Shown piece by piece: positions 24,457 to 33,166 of a DNA stretch of 64,000 nucleotides. Within the stretch, counting starts at the first letter, position 1; each line of letters begins with the position of its first letter. Source of the DNA: Roseiarcus sp963764955 (GTDB taxonomy: Bacteria > Pseudomonadota > Alphaproteobacteria > Rhizobiales > Beijerinckiaceae); NCBI GenBank assembly GCA_963764955.1, contig CAVXVE010000019.1:72013-136012 (forward strand). The letters run 5' to 3'. The translations under genes were made by a program, and so were the position numbers. The notes below the pieces were generated by a model that saw only the letters and a program-made list of their open reading frames with translations, did not search any database and was not told the origin of the DNA.

Positions 24457-25533
24457 ATGAGCGCCAATGTAAGCGCGCCGGCCGCCGAGGCAAAGAGAAA
24501 GGCGATCGCGGCCCGCGTGCTGGCGTGGTGGGACCGCAACCGCCGCGCGCTCGCCTGGCGCGCGGGCTCGGGAGAAACGCCCGACCCTTATCGGGTCTGG
24601 CTTTCCGAAGTGCTGCTGCAGCAGACGACGGCGCAGGCCGCGGCGCCTTATTACGAGGCCTTCATCGCCAGATGGCCGCGGGTTGAGGATCTGGCCGCCG
24701 CGCCGCTCGAGGCCGTCATGAGCGCGTTCGCCGGTCTCGGCTATTATTCGCGCGCGCGAAACCTGCATGCCTGCGCCAGGGAAGTCGCCGGACGGGGCGG
24801 CGAATTTCCAGCCGAGGAAGCGGGTTTGCGCGCGCTACCCGGCGTCGGCGCCTATACCGCGGCGGCGGTCGCGGCGATCGCCTTCGGCCGTGAGACCCTG
24901 CCGGTCGACGGCAATATCGCGCGGATCCTGGCGCGGTTGGTCGCCCTTGAAGAGCCCATCGCTCGCGCGCGAGGCCAGATCGCCGCGGCGGCGCGGGCGC
25001 TCACGCCAGGCGCAAGGCCGGGCGATTTCGCGCAAGCGCTGATGGACATCGGCGCGACCCTCTGCCGTCCCCGCAATCCCGTTTGCGGCGCCTGCCCGCT
25101 CGCCGAGGATTGCGCCGCGTTCCAGACCGGCGCGCCGGAGGCCTATCCGCGGCGCGCTGCGGCGAAGCCGAGACCGAGCCGGCGGGGCGCGGTGTTCTTC
25201 GCCCGCCGCTCGGACGGCGCGTTTCTCGCCCGCCGCCGCCCGCCTCACGGCCTGCTGGCCTCGACGATCGAACTGCCGGGCACGGCCTGGACGGAAGAAG
25301 GCGCCGGCGGCGGGCTTGCCGGCGCGGCTCCAGTCGCCGCGCATTGGCGCCGGTTGTCGGGCGAGGTCGAGCAGGTCTTCACCCACTTTGCGCTGAGCCT
25401 TACCGTCTACGCCGCGGAGTTCGACGGCGGCGCCCCAGCCGGCTGTTTTTGGATCAAGCCTGACGCGGTCGGCGCGGCAGGCTTTTCCAGCATGATGCGC
25501 AAGGCGGTCGAGCATGCGCTCGCCCGCAGCTAA
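24457..25533 (+). CDS. mutY: Adenine DNA glycosylase MutY
   Basis: A 358-aa base-excision repair enzyme that removes adenine opposite 8-oxoguanine. Visible features are the catalytic Glu in LSEVLLQQT, the helix-hairpin-helix LPGVGAYTAAAVAAIAFG, the catalytic Asp in LPVDGNIARIL, and the [4Fe-4S] motif CX6CX2CX5C in CRPRNPVCGACPLAEDC. A C-terminal NUDIX-like 8-oxoG recognition domain follows. The ATG at 24457 is just outside the DUF721 gene and preserves the normal length. Confidence 0.95.
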   Translation: MSANVSAPAAEAKRKAIAARVLAWWDRNRRALAWRAGSGETPDPYRVWLSEVLLQQTTAQAAAPYYEAFIARWPRVEDLAAAPLEAVMSAFAGLGYYSRARNLHACAREVAGRGGEFPAEEAGLRALPGVGAYTAAAVAAIAFGRETLPVDGNIARILARLVALEEPIARARGQIAAAARALTPGARPGDFAQALMDIGATLCRPRNPVCGACPLAEDCAAFQTGAPEAYPRRAAAKPRPSRRGAVFFARRSDGAFLARRRPPHGLLASTIELPGTAWTEEGAGGGLAGAAPVAAHWRRLSGEVEQVFTHFALSLTVYAAEFDGGAPAGCFWIKPDAVGAAGFSSMMRKAVEHALARS

Positions 25534-25639
25534 AAGCGGCCAGTCGATTATTGTGGAAAGCTCAAGGTCTCGCGGTTAATCTCCGGGAGACTTGAGCCGC
25601 GACGGAGTCCAATTTGCCGCGTAGAACCAGTGTATATCC

Positions 25640-26386
25640 ATGGCGCCTCTGATTCCGCCGGCGGCGTTCCGCCTGCCCTCCGATGCGACGCTGCGAGCGC
25701 GTTTTGGCCATGTCACGACCTGGGTCTTCGATCTCGATAACACGCTCTATCCTGCGGACAGTGGAATCTGGCCACGGATTGACGAGAGAATCACGTTGTT
25801 TCTGGTTGAGCTGTTCGGCATTGACGGTCAGTCGGCTCGCGCGCTGCACAAGCATTATTATTCGCGTCATGGCACTACCCTGTCCGGGCTCATGCAGGAG
25901 CACACGGACCTGACCGAGCGCTTTCTGGAGTTCGTGCACGATATCGACCGGTCCGGCCTCCAGCCGGACCCGCTGCTGGCGCGGGAAATCGGGAAATTGC
26001 CGGGGCGCAAGCTGATATTCACCAATGGGTCGCGCAGCCATGCGATTCTGACTGCCCGGCAGCTCGGCCTCGATGGACTGTTCGAGGAGGCCTTCGACAT
26101 TGTCGCCGCTGGCCTGACCCCGAAGCCCGCCGAGGGCGCTTATGACCTCTTTTGCGAGCGATGCGGGGTTGACCCGCGAAGCGCGGCGATGTTCGAGGAC
26201 GTGGCGAGGAACCTCGCGGTGCCGAAGGCGAGAGGCATGACCACGACGCTGGTGACCAGCAAGGCCGGACGCGTGGATCATCGCGACGCCGGTGACCGGG
26301 CGATCTCGGAGGCTGGCGACGTCGCCGATTTCGTCACCGACGATCTGTCGGAATTCCTCGCGCAGCTGAACGCTCAGCTGAGCTGA
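25640..26386 (+). CDS. Pyrimidine 5'-nucleotidase-like HAD hydrolase
   Basis: A 248-aa HAD-superfamily phosphatase of the SDT1/PHM8-like pyrimidine 5'-nucleotidase family. Motif I is VFDLDNTLYP, motif II IFTNGSRSHA and motif III/IV KPAEGAYDLF with MFEDVARNL. In alphaproteobacteria this type of gene is common and dephosphorylates nucleoside monophosphates or related sugars. The ATG at 25640 lacks a strong ribosome binding site. It stands alone between mutY and the FkbM methyltransferase. Confidence 0.88.
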   Translation: MAPLIPPAAFRLPSDATLRARFGHVTTWVFDLDNTLYPADSGIWPRIDERITLFLVELFGIDGQSARALHKHYYSRHGTTLSGLMQEHTDLTERFLEFVHDIDRSGLQPDPLLAREIGKLPGRKLIFTNGSRSHAILTARQLGLDGLFEEAFDIVAAGLTPKPAEGAYDLFCERCGVDPRSAAMFEDVARNLAVPKARGMTTTLVTSKAGRVDHRDAGDRAISEAGDVADFVTDDLSEFLAQLNAQLS

Positions 26387-26435
26387 TTGACCGTCCGGCG
26401 GGGGTCGCCGGTCAACAACGCCTAAGGATTGCCCG

Positions 26436-27275
26436 ATGTCGCGAATAGGCTGGCTATTGTCTCATCCGGAGTTCCGCAAACATCCCGTGCGCGTGTCGAG
26501 CGGGGTCGTGTCGTGGGAGATCCACAAGCTGCTCTCCCGGAATATGGCGCTCGAGCTCGATGGGCTCAAACTCACGGCCCGGCCGATCGATGGAAACGGC
26601 CGCCTGATCTGTTATTTCGGGACGAAATTCGACACGATCTTCGACTTTTTGAAAACCTATCTGAAGGAAGGAATGGTCTTCGCCGATGTCGGGGCGAATA
26701 TCGGCTCCCACGCGATAAACGCCGCCCGGCTGGTCGCCGGGACCGGCTCTGTTTTCGCCTTTGAGGCTGATCCGGACACCTATCGGCTGCTGGCCGAGAA
26801 TATTCAGTCAAATGGCCTGCGCAACATTGACCTGCGGCAAACCTGCGTCTCCGATCACGTCGGCACGCTGTCCTTCTACAAGCACAAGGATAGCGCCAAA
26901 AGCTCGATCGTCGACCGGGGCGAGAAGCTTTCCGTCACGCTTCCCTCCGACACGCTCGACAATCTCATTCCGGCGAACACCAAGATCGACGTTCTGAAAG
27001 TCGATGTGGAGGGAGCGGAGCTCAGCGTATTGAGAGGGGCGACGGGAGTCTTCACCGATCAGCGGCGGCCTTCGGTGGTGATCATCGAAGTTTTCGACGT
27101 GCGGGACAATACCGACAAGAGCGAAGGAATCCGGGAAGTGCTCGAGGGCTATGGCTACGAATTCTATCTGTTCGACGGCCATGGCCTTACCCCGCTTTCC
27201 GGGAGCGCCTTGAACGCCTTCGCCGTCCATAAGTCGGTGCGGCCGCAAGTGCTGGCGCAATTCTCGCCGGCCTGA
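26436..27275 (+). CDS. FkbM family methyltransferase
   Basis: A 279-aa SAM-dependent methyltransferase of the FkbM family. The SAM site is FADVGANIGSHAINAA with the acidic end FAFEADPDTYRLL. The segment IDVLKVDVEGAELSVLRGA is the family's diagnostic motif. Such enzymes O-methylate glycans, polyketides or glycolipids; no glycosyltransferase cluster is adjacent, so the acceptor is unknown. The gene ends in a strong double hairpin shared with the convergent gene at 27345. Confidence 0.88.
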   Translation: MSRIGWLLSHPEFRKHPVRVSSGVVSWEIHKLLSRNMALELDGLKLTARPIDGNGRLICYFGTKFDTIFDFLKTYLKEGMVFADVGANIGSHAINAARLVAGTGSVFAFEADPDTYRLLAENIQSNGLRNIDLRQTCVSDHVGTLSFYKHKDSAKSSIVDRGEKLSVTLPSDTLDNLIPANTKIDVLKVDVEGAELSVLRGATGVFTDQRRPSVVIIEVFDVRDNTDKSEGIREVLEGYGYEFYLFDGHGLTPLSGSALNAFAVHKSVRPQVLAQFSPA

Positions 27276-27313
27276 ACCGCGTGTCTGGCGCGGTTCGAGC
27301 GGAATCCTTCCGC
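27274..27313. terminator. Double hairpin between convergent genes
   Basis: GAACCGCG at 27274-27281 pairs with CGCGGTTC at 27289-27296, and the next bases GCGGAA/TTCCGC (27299-27304 and 27308-27313) form a second stem with a 3-base loop. The first stem starts inside the stop codon of the FkbM gene. There is no T run, so this is a probable bidirectional, possibly Rho-assisted terminator. Confidence 0.6.
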
Positions 27314-27344
27314 CGGCCTGGCGCCGGTCGGCGGCATAGGCCTC

Positions 27345-27956
27345 TTACATTGGCGGGACGAGGCCGTCCTTGCCGACCAGGACGAAGGCGGCGTCGATGG
27401 AGCCGTCCCCCTGCTTTGGCCCACGCGCGATGATCGCTGCGCCGGGCTTGAGGTCCGTCCGCGCGCCCGGCTCAAGAGCAACGATCGGGGTCTTCGGATC
27501 GACCACGATGGTCTGCTCGCCGCCCTTGTAGGTCACGGTGAGCTTGGGGCCGCTTGTCGCATCGACGCGCGCGGCGATGGCGCCGTTGGTCATTGAGCTT
27601 TTCGGCGCAAGGTCGAAGGGGCGGAAGCCCTCGCCGGTCCCGCGCATGGCTTCGGGAAAGATGTGCACTTCCATCGCCTTGAGTTCGCCGCCCTCGCCGG
27701 GCAGCGCGGCGACGCCGACGAAGGTCTGAGGCTTCACGTCGGCAAGCGTCGCCGGAACGACGAGGACGAAGCGCGTTTTCGGGGTGAGATGAACCGTCTG
27801 ATCCTCGCCCGCGCGGGTGCGCACATTCAGGGTCGCGCCGTCGGCGCCCACCGTCGTGATGGTCGCGCGCGCGGTCGCGACCGGCGCGTTCTGGGCGAGG
27901 GCCGGCGCGACAGCGAGAGCGAACGCCGCGGCGAGAGCGAATCTGAACGACGGCAT
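27345..27956 (-). CDS. Exported beta-rich protein (DUF5666-like repeats)
   Basis: A 203-aa protein with a clear Sec signal peptide (PSFRFALAAAFALAVAPALA, then QNAPV). The mature part has two or three similar beta-rich modules: ATITTVGADGATLNVRTR...VHLTPKTRFV and ARVDATSGPKLTVTYKGG...VVDPKTPIV. These resemble DUF5666-type OB-like repeats of secreted proteins. Function unknown. The open frame extends far upstream, but the ATG at 27956 places the signal peptide correctly. Confidence 0.72.
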   Translation of the reverse strand: MPSFRFALAAAFALAVAPALAQNAPVATARATITTVGADGATLNVRTRAGEDQTVHLTPKTRFVLVVPATLADVKPQTFVGVAALPGEGGELKAMEVHIFPEAMRGTGEGFRPFDLAPKSSMTNGAIAARVDATSGPKLTVTYKGGEQTIVVDPKTPIVALEPGARTDLKPGAAIIARGPKQGDGSIDAAFVLVGKDGLVPPM

Positions 27957-28284
27957 CGCGGGTCTCCCAAGATATCGGCCGGCGCCGGCGTGGAGGATTC
28001 CAGCAGCGCCACGGCGCCGCTCAGGCTTAGAGAATGGCGATGGAGTTTCCAAGACGGAACGCGCGCCCCGAAGCTGGCGGCGGTAAAAGGTCCGTGAGCG
28101 CCCCAACGGGAGGATCGGGCTTTTCGGTCCAGCCCACCCATCGAAAGAAGAGCTCCGCGCCCGGTTTGACGGCTGCCGCCGCAGCCGAATAGTCTCCCCT
28201 GCGCGCGCCATCGCGAAGGCCAATGACCTCCGCGGGTTCAACAGGCGGCGCTTTTCGCTTTCCGGTCAAAGAGGAGCGTGTTGG
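27957..28284. other. Intergenic region, no convincing gene
   Basis: About 330 bases between the divergent exported-protein gene and the small lipoprotein gene. A minus-strand 80-codon frame (28027-28269) exists, but it has no recognisable domain and no clear ribosome binding site. It probably carries promoters for both neighbours. Confidence 0.4.
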
Positions 28285-28449
28285 ATGCGGCTCCCGATCC
28301 TCCTTGTTGTCGCGGCGCTCACGCTCGCGGGTTGCAACGCCAACCAGACGCCCAACGCCACTGCTCGGACCGGCTTCGGCGCCGGCTCCGCCGACGATTA
28401 CAATCCCATCAAATACGCGCAGACAAGCGGCTTCTACGCCGGCCGTTAG
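28285..28449 (+). CDS. Small lipoprotein, 54 aa
   Basis: A short gene encoding MRLPILLVVAALTLAGC and then about 38 residues ending TSGFYAGR. LAGC is a perfect lipobox, so the mature protein would be an N-acylated lipoprotein of about 38 residues starting CNANQTPNA. GAGGAG lies seven bases before the ATG. It is convergent with gnd, 16 bases away. Tiny lipoproteins of this style are common in alphaproteobacteria; function unknown. Confidence 0.75.
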   Translation: MRLPILLVVAALTLAGCNANQTPNATARTGFGAGSADDYNPIKYAQTSGFYAGR

Positions 28450-28465
28450 GCAATGCCGCAGGACT

Positions 28466-29899
28466 TCAGACCTTGACCTCGCTCCCGTCCTGGCTCCAGC
28501 GGGTGTGGAAACTGCCTTGCCTATCGAGGCGGCGATAGGTATGGGCGCCGAAATAATCGCGCAGGCCCTGCAGCAGGTTCGTCGGGCCCCGGGCGCGCCT
28601 CAGCCCGTCGTAATAGGCGAGCGACGAAGAGAAGGCAGGCGTCGGCACGCCGTTGACGATCGCTAGGCTAAGCACGCGGCGCCACGCGCCTTCCGTTCTC
28701 TCGACACCCTCACGGAAATAGTCGTCGAGCAAGAGATTCGTGAGCTTCGGGTTTCGCTCATAGGCTTCCTTGATGCGATCGAGGAAGCGGGCGCGGATGA
28801 TGCATCCGCCGCGCCAAATGGTCGCCATGTCGCCGAGCTTCAGATCCCATTTGAACTGGCCGGAAGCGACCGACATCTGCTCGAAGCCTTGCGCGTAGGC
28901 GATGATCTTCGAAGCGTAAAGGGCGTCGCGGATGGCGTCGATCTCGGCCTTTTCGGGCTTGCGCGTCTCTAACTTTGGGTGGGGCGTCTTCTTGTCCAGC
29001 TCCAAGCGCATCGAGCGGTTGGCGGAGAGGACGCGGGCGAAGACGGCCTCGGTGATCCCGGTCAGCGGCACGCCAAGCTCGAGCGCGTTCTGCGCTGTCC
29101 AGCGGCCGGTGCCCTTCTGCTCCGCTTCATCGACGATGACGTCGACCAGCGGCTTGCCGGTGCTGGCGTCGGTCTTGCGCAGGACAGCGGCGGTGATCTC
29201 GATCAAGTAGCTGTCGAGATCGCCCTCTTTCCAGGTCTGGAAGATCTCCGCCATCGCTGGCGCGTCGAGGCCGTACACGCTCTTCATGAGGTCGTAGGCT
29301 TCGGCGATCAGCTGCATATCGGCATATTCGATGCCGTTGTGCACCATCTTGACATAGTGGCCCGCGCCCTGCGGACCGATGTAAGTGCAGCAGGGAACGC
29401 CATCGACCTGGGCCGCCATTTTGGTCAGCATCGGCGCAATGCGGTCCCAGGCTTCGCGATCGCCGCCGGGCATCATGCTGGGGCCCTCGAGCGCGCCCTC
29501 CTCGCCGCCGGAAACGCCCATGCCGACAAAGCGGATCTTCTTTTCCTCGCAGGTCTTGTAGCGGCGCGCGGTGTCGGTGAAGAGCGAGTTGCCGCCGTCG
29601 ATGATGATGTCGCCTTCGTCGAGATGGGGCATGAGCTCGTCGATCACCTCGTCGACCGGCGGGCCCGCCTTGACCATGATCAGGATCGGGCGGGGCTTGG
29701 CGATGCTCTTGATAAACTCGGGGAGGGTCTTGGCCGCGAAAAAGCGGCCTTCTCCGCCGTGCTCGCCGATGAGCTCGTCGGTCCGTTCATGGTTGCGGTT
29801 GAAGACGGCGACGCCGAACCCATGCCGCGCCGCGTTTCGCGCCAGATTCGCCCCCATGACGGCCAATCCAAACACGCCGATGTCAGCTTGATCAGCCAT
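28466..29899 (-). CDS. gnd: 6-phosphogluconate dehydrogenase (decarboxylating)
   Basis: A 477-aa enzyme of the oxidative pentose-phosphate pathway that converts 6-phosphogluconate to ribulose 5-phosphate, CO2 and NADPH. GVFGLAVMGANLARN binds NADP. The substrate motif is FVGMGVSGGEEGALEGPSMMPGG, and the catalytic Lys and Glu are in GAGHYVKMVHNGIEYADMQ. Full length (about 470-480 aa, the long form). The neighbours are unrelated. Confidence 0.96.
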   Translation of the reverse strand: MADQADIGVFGLAVMGANLARNAARHGFGVAVFNRNHERTDELIGEHGGEGRFFAAKTLPEFIKSIAKPRPILIMVKAGPPVDEVIDELMPHLDEGDIIIDGGNSLFTDTARRYKTCEEKKIRFVGMGVSGGEEGALEGPSMMPGGDREAWDRIAPMLTKMAAQVDGVPCCTYIGPQGAGHYVKMVHNGIEYADMQLIAEAYDLMKSVYGLDAPAMAEIFQTWKEGDLDSYLIEITAAVLRKTDASTGKPLVDVIVDEAEQKGTGRWTAQNALELGVPLTGITEAVFARVLSANRSMRLELDKKTPHPKLETRKPEKAEIDAIRDALYASKIIAYAQGFEQMSVASGQFKWDLKLGDMATIWRGGCIIRARFLDRIKEAYERNPKLTNLLLDDYFREGVERTEGAWRRVLSLAIVNGVPTPAFSSSLAYYDGLRRARGPTNLLQGLRDYFGAHTYRRLDRQGSFHTRWSQDGSEVKV

Positions 29900-30243
29900 C
29901 GTTCTCTCGCTCGCTCTTGGGGACAGGACGCCCTCTTAGCCCCGGAGTCGAGGGCGAGCAAATCCTGTGCGGGCCGGCGCTGTGTCCCTTCGTTGACGGA
30001 AGCGCGCAAAAAAAAACATTTTGTTGTCGTCAATGTCAGGAGCGCCCCCTTGCCGCATGCCCCTGCGGACCTGCCCTGGGGCGGGGTGGCGGAATTGCCT
30101 CCGCGCTATGACCCCTACATAATACGTCTTAAGTGCATACGTCTTAAGTACGGGTAGATCGGCCTGTCGGCGCGGCGGCCGCCGCCTATCTCCAACTCAA
30201 ACCTCGACAGGGCGAGCCTCGTGGAACGGCTCCCACACTCCTC
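29900..30243. other. Intergenic region at the edge of a low-GC island
   Basis: About 340 bases upstream of gnd and downstream of the low-GC cluster. No gene is seen. Near its far end it carries a tandem 15-bp repeat (30122-30151). GC content falls sharply on the right side. Confidence 0.5.
30122..30151. repeat. Tandem 15-bp repeat, two copies
   Basis: ATACGTCTTAAGTGC at 30122-30136 is followed directly by ATACGTCTTAAGTAC at 30137-30151 (14 of 15 identical). Each copy contains the palindrome CTTAAG. It marks the boundary of the low-GC gene cluster and could be an operator pair or a scar of insertion. Confidence 0.7.
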
Positions 30244-30807
30244 CTACTGATTAGGAGTCTGGACTTTCGATTGCTGATCAGGGACAGGGGGCGTAGTCAA
30301 CCCCTTCCCGTTCTCGTGTTCAGGTGGAGCTCCAAATCCCCCAGTGCCAGATAGTTCGTTGCCTGTTGGTATGGGACCAAGGTATTGCAACGCTTGGCTA
30401 TCCTCCTTTGTCTGGTTACGATAAATCCAACCAACGTAAACGACAAAGAAAGCTAGAAATAAACCGAGTATAGCTAACCCAGTGATTGATGATTTGAAAG
30501 ATATTTTTCCTCGTTCGATTGCAAAATTCGTATCGTTTGGCCAATATTCTTTCCCAGAAGTTGCAATGTGGTAAGACATGATCAGTTGCATCCCAGAAAG
30601 AATAACTCCTGACACGGTTATCGTGACAACGAGCCACAAATTTACCCGTTCGTCCAGTCCCTGCCGGCGATATTTTTCGCGTCGTATAGCAAAATCATCG
30701 TCTAAAAACGTTTCATATATTTGACGACTGCATAAGTTCCAAACCGATTTATATTTTCGAAAATCCGATATATCTACGTTCGTCAAAGCTGTAGTATCAG
30801 TAACCAC
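30244..30807 (-). CDS. Hypothetical membrane protein, low GC
   Basis: A 187-aa protein with two hydrophobic helices (LWLVVTITVSGVILSGMQLI around residues 57-76, and GLAILGLFLAFFVVYVGWIY around 110-129), a charged N-terminal cytoplasmic-looking part and a Pro-rich C-terminal tail. No family is recognised. Codon use is much more A/T-rich than the surroundings. It overlaps the neighbouring small gene by 25 bases, which supports co-transcription with 30783-30983 and 30998-31408. Confidence 0.6.
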   Translation of the reverse strand: MVTDTTALTNVDISDFRKYKSVWNLCSRQIYETFLDDDFAIRREKYRRQGLDERVNLWLVVTITVSGVILSGMQLIMSYHIATSGKEYWPNDTNFAIERGKISFKSSITGLAILGLFLAFFVVYVGWIYRNQTKEDSQALQYLGPIPTGNELSGTGGFGAPPEHENGKGLTTPPVPDQQSKVQTPNQ

Positions 30808-30983
30808 GCCCGAAATGTAGTGCGATCGGGGATGCTGTCAACACTGCTGCTTTGGTAAAAGCGGAAGAATATAAGTGAAAACGCGCTTAGGCCGATAAAT
30901 CCGAGTATTATAGCAATTGTGCCGATTGGCAAACCCGTCCAACGGTGAGTAACTAGAGAGTCCGGCAACTTATCACTAATCAT
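30783..30983 (-). CDS. Hypothetical small membrane protein
   Basis: A 66-aa protein (start ATG at 30983, giving MISDKLPDSLV). One hydrophobic segment, GTIAIILGFIGLSAFSLIFF, suggests a single-pass membrane protein. The longer frame to 31034 would overlap the upstream secreted-protein gene, so the internal ATG is preferred; no good ribosome binding site is visible. Unknown function, low GC like its neighbours. Confidence 0.45.
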   Translation of the reverse strand: MISDKLPDSLVTHRWTGLPIGTIAIILGFIGLSAFSLIFFRFYQSSSVDSIPDRTTFRAWLLILQL

Positions 30984-30997
30984 TAAATAGACTTTAT

Positions 30998-31408
30998 CTA
31001 TTGAATATACCCCGAATAATTCATGCAATGGCAAGAAGTTCCAGAGGGAAAATCCGGCGGTCCAAAAAAACTACAATAGTTCCCGTCATCGCTAACGATA
31101 CAATAATAAGTCGTCTTCTCGTAGCCCGGGCCCTTTGGGACCGATAGTGGTGGCGGTGGCGCCGGCATCTGTTGTGGCGGCATCGGATATGGCGGCATCG
31201 GTTGTGTTTGACCGTATGTTGTTCCCAGCGGCGTGGGAGGCATACCGGGAGCCGGCGGTATCGACTGTGGACCCATTGTGTAGTGACACCAATTTGGATT
31301 CGTACCCGCCCGATAGGGACAGAGTTGTGCTTTCGCAATATTGAGGCCGGCGAATGTTGAGACAATTGAAATAGTAAGCAAGCCGAGAAGGCAGCCAACT
31401 TTTGACAT
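30998..31408 (-). CDS. Exported Pro/Met-rich, cysteine-containing protein
   Basis: A 136-aa protein with a signal peptide (CLLGLLTISIVSTFAGLNIAKA). A middle region of repeated Met-Pro-Pro units (QPMPPYPMPPQQMPAPPPP) is followed by a C-terminal Cys-rich module (TTYYCIVSDDGNYCSFFG ... SCHCMNYSG). The C-terminal cysteines probably form disulfides in the periplasm. No family is recognised. First gene of the low-GC trio. Repetitive, Pro-rich stalks plus a disulfide module suggest an envelope or surface role (inference). Confidence 0.6.
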   Translation of the reverse strand: MSKVGCLLGLLTISIVSTFAGLNIAKAQLCPYRAGTNPNWCHYTMGPQSIPPAPGMPPTPLGTTYGQTQPMPPYPMPPQQMPAPPPPLSVPKGPGYEKTTYYCIVSDDGNYCSFFGPPDFPSGTSCHCMNYSGYIQ

Positions 31409-31695
31409 GTTAAACCTCCCCTATGTTTATACAGACAACATCACGAAATTGACATCATCGCAACAAGATTCGGAGATTCTCGCGCCTTGAACTCGGGGCG
31501 ACGCCTTGCGGAATGGCCCGGATGCTCCGGGTTCGCCGCTTGTCGCCTCCCGGACCGATAGGCCGCTTCTTCTCACAGCATTGAAGTCATCCAGGCGCAT
31601 CCGCTCTCTGGTTGCAAGCCGTGCTAAAATGGTCCGCAAAACGGTGGGGGGAACGGTCTGTTCGCCGCCTACCCTTACCAGGGCGCATATCAACA

Positions 31696-32115
31696 ATGGT
31701 TTCAAAGGGTTCTCAGCCCCCGCCGGACGCGTTGTGGGTTCGGGTCTATTATGAAGACACCGACTTTTCCGGCCGCGTCTATCATGCGTCGTACCTGCGC
31801 TTCCTCGAGCGCGGCCGCACCGAATGGCTGCGCCGGCGGGGATTCGCGCACCGGGACCTGGCCCAGAATTCCGGCGTCGCTTTCGCCGTGCGCTCGCTCA
31901 CAATCGAGTATCTGGCCCCGGCGCTGATGGACGATCTCTTGACGGTCGAGACCAGCGTCGCTAGGGCGCGCGGCGCGTCGATCGATTTTCAGCAGCGCGT
32001 CCTGCGCGGCGACAGGGCGCTCGTCACCGCGATGGCGCGGGTCGCGGCGATTCGCGACGGGCGGCCGGCGCGGATTCCTGACGATCTTCGCCGTCTCCTC
32101 GATGCGCCGAGATGA
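31696..32115 (+). CDS. YbgC/FadM-type acyl-CoA thioesterase
   Basis: A 139-aa hotdog-fold thioesterase. The catalytic motif YYEDTDFSGRVYHASYLRFLERGRTEWLR carries the conserved Asp, Tyr and His of the YbgC family. I start at the ATG at 31696; the open frame from 31612 has no signal. In many proteobacteria ybgC heads the tol-pal operon. Here no tolQ follows, and the gene abuts the aminobenzoyl-CoA cluster (convergent marR), so release of a CoA ester in aromatic catabolism is plausible. 4-hydroxybenzoyl-CoA thioesterases belong to the same superfamily. Confidence 0.85.
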   Translation: MVSKGSQPPPDALWVRVYYEDTDFSGRVYHASYLRFLERGRTEWLRRRGFAHRDLAQNSGVAFAVRSLTIEYLAPALMDDLLTVETSVARARGASIDFQQRVLRGDRALVTAMARVAAIRDGRPARIPDDLRRLLDAPR

Positions 32116-32145
32116 TCCGCCGCCGCACACGCTTCGCTGGCCTCG

Positions 32146-32646
32146 TCACGGGCTCGAATTGCGGCGAACGGAGCGTTTGACAATGTCCAGTTCCCGCATC
32201 AGCGCCTTGCGGGTTTCCACGGGAACCTCCGAGAACAGCGCGATCATCCATTCCTCGTTCGCCTTCGCCATGACGCCGAACATCGAGGCGCCCGCTTTGG
32301 TCATCCGCACGTTCATCGCCCGGCGGTCGTCCGGAGACGGCTCGCGAACGACGAAGCCCTGCTCGACCAGCTTGTCGACGAGACCGGTCACATTGCCGTT
32401 GGTGACCATCATGCGCTGCGACAATTCGCCGAGCCTGAGCCCGTTCGGCTCGCGCTCGAGCTGCGCGAGAAGGTCGAACTGCGGCAGCGTGACCTTGAAG
32501 GATCGGCGCAGGTTGCGACGGATCTCGGCCGAGATCAGGGTGGTGGCCGACAGCAGGCGCAGCCAGAGGCGAAGCTCCGATTTGTGTCCGCTCTTCTCGC
32601 CGGCCAGGACGCTTTCCGCGTCGATCGCCTCGATGCCGTTGTCCAT
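32146..32646 (-). CDS. MarR family transcriptional regulator
   Basis: A 166-aa winged-helix regulator. The recognition region is LRLGELSQRMMVTNGNVTGLVDKLVEQGFVVREPSPDDRRAMNVRMTKAG, the standard MarR DNA-binding wing. AAAGGGAG precedes the ATG. It is divergent from the aminobenzoyl-CoA operon that starts at 33456, the classic layout for a CoA-thioester-responsive repressor (for example of the hydroxycinnamate/benzoyl-CoA type). The effector is probably an aromatic acid or its CoA ester (inference). Confidence 0.9.
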   Translation of the reverse strand: MDNGIEAIDAESVLAGEKSGHKSELRLWLRLLSATTLISAEIRRNLRRSFKVTLPQFDLLAQLEREPNGLRLGELSQRMMVTNGNVTGLVDKLVEQGFVVREPSPDDRRAMNVRMTKAGASMFGVMAKANEEWMIALFSEVPVETRKALMRELDIVKRSVRRNSSP

Positions 32647-32857
32647 GGCGGCTCCCTTTTGGATAGTTTAATCTTGAAATAACGTCCAAATCACGTCCAC
32701 GCAAGCCGTCCCGCCTTGAGGGCCGAAGCCCACAAAAGCCTGGCCTTTGACCAGGGCGCTTATCCCGGCCGCCAGTGGCCTCCGCTGCGCCCCGTGCCGG
32801 CGTGCGGGCGCCGGACCCTCCAGATTGCAACCGTCGCGCGAATTCCGCGAAAGAAAA

Positions 32858-32919
32858 CGAAACTAAAAAAAAGCGAAATCGCCTTTTTTTGGCTTTCTTT
32901 TGCTTTCTTTTAGTTTTCG
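32858..32919. repeat. A/T-rich imperfect inverted repeat (possible bidirectional terminator)
   Basis: The left arm CGAAACTAAAAAAAAGCGAA... and the right arm ...GCTTTCTTTTAGTTTTCG are near reverse complements around a central TTTTTTT, with long A and T runs on either side. Such a structure could terminate transcription in both directions or bend DNA in the marR control region. Its composition is sharply different from the flanks. Confidence 0.5.
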
Positions 32920-33166
32920 GAATCGGGACTTTTCAAAGGGTTATGAGCGAAAAAAGTAGAAAAAATCTCCTCCGTTTCCGACTCGCGCGGCGGGTTGTGA
33001 TCGAGCAAGGTTCTCAAACAGGAACGGGGTCTCCCTCGCCCGGCCGCCAAGCCGGGGCGCTCTGATTCCGTTAATGAGAATGTATATCTCTGATTTCTGA
33101 TTTTGTCAAGGAGAAGCTCGAGTTCTGTAGCGCCAGCTGTTGTTTTCGAGAAATCCGCCCTGCGGT

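Noticed and set aside
28027..28269. 80-codon minus-strand frame between two genes
   Set aside because: No ribosome binding site and no family match; the region is better explained as promoter space.
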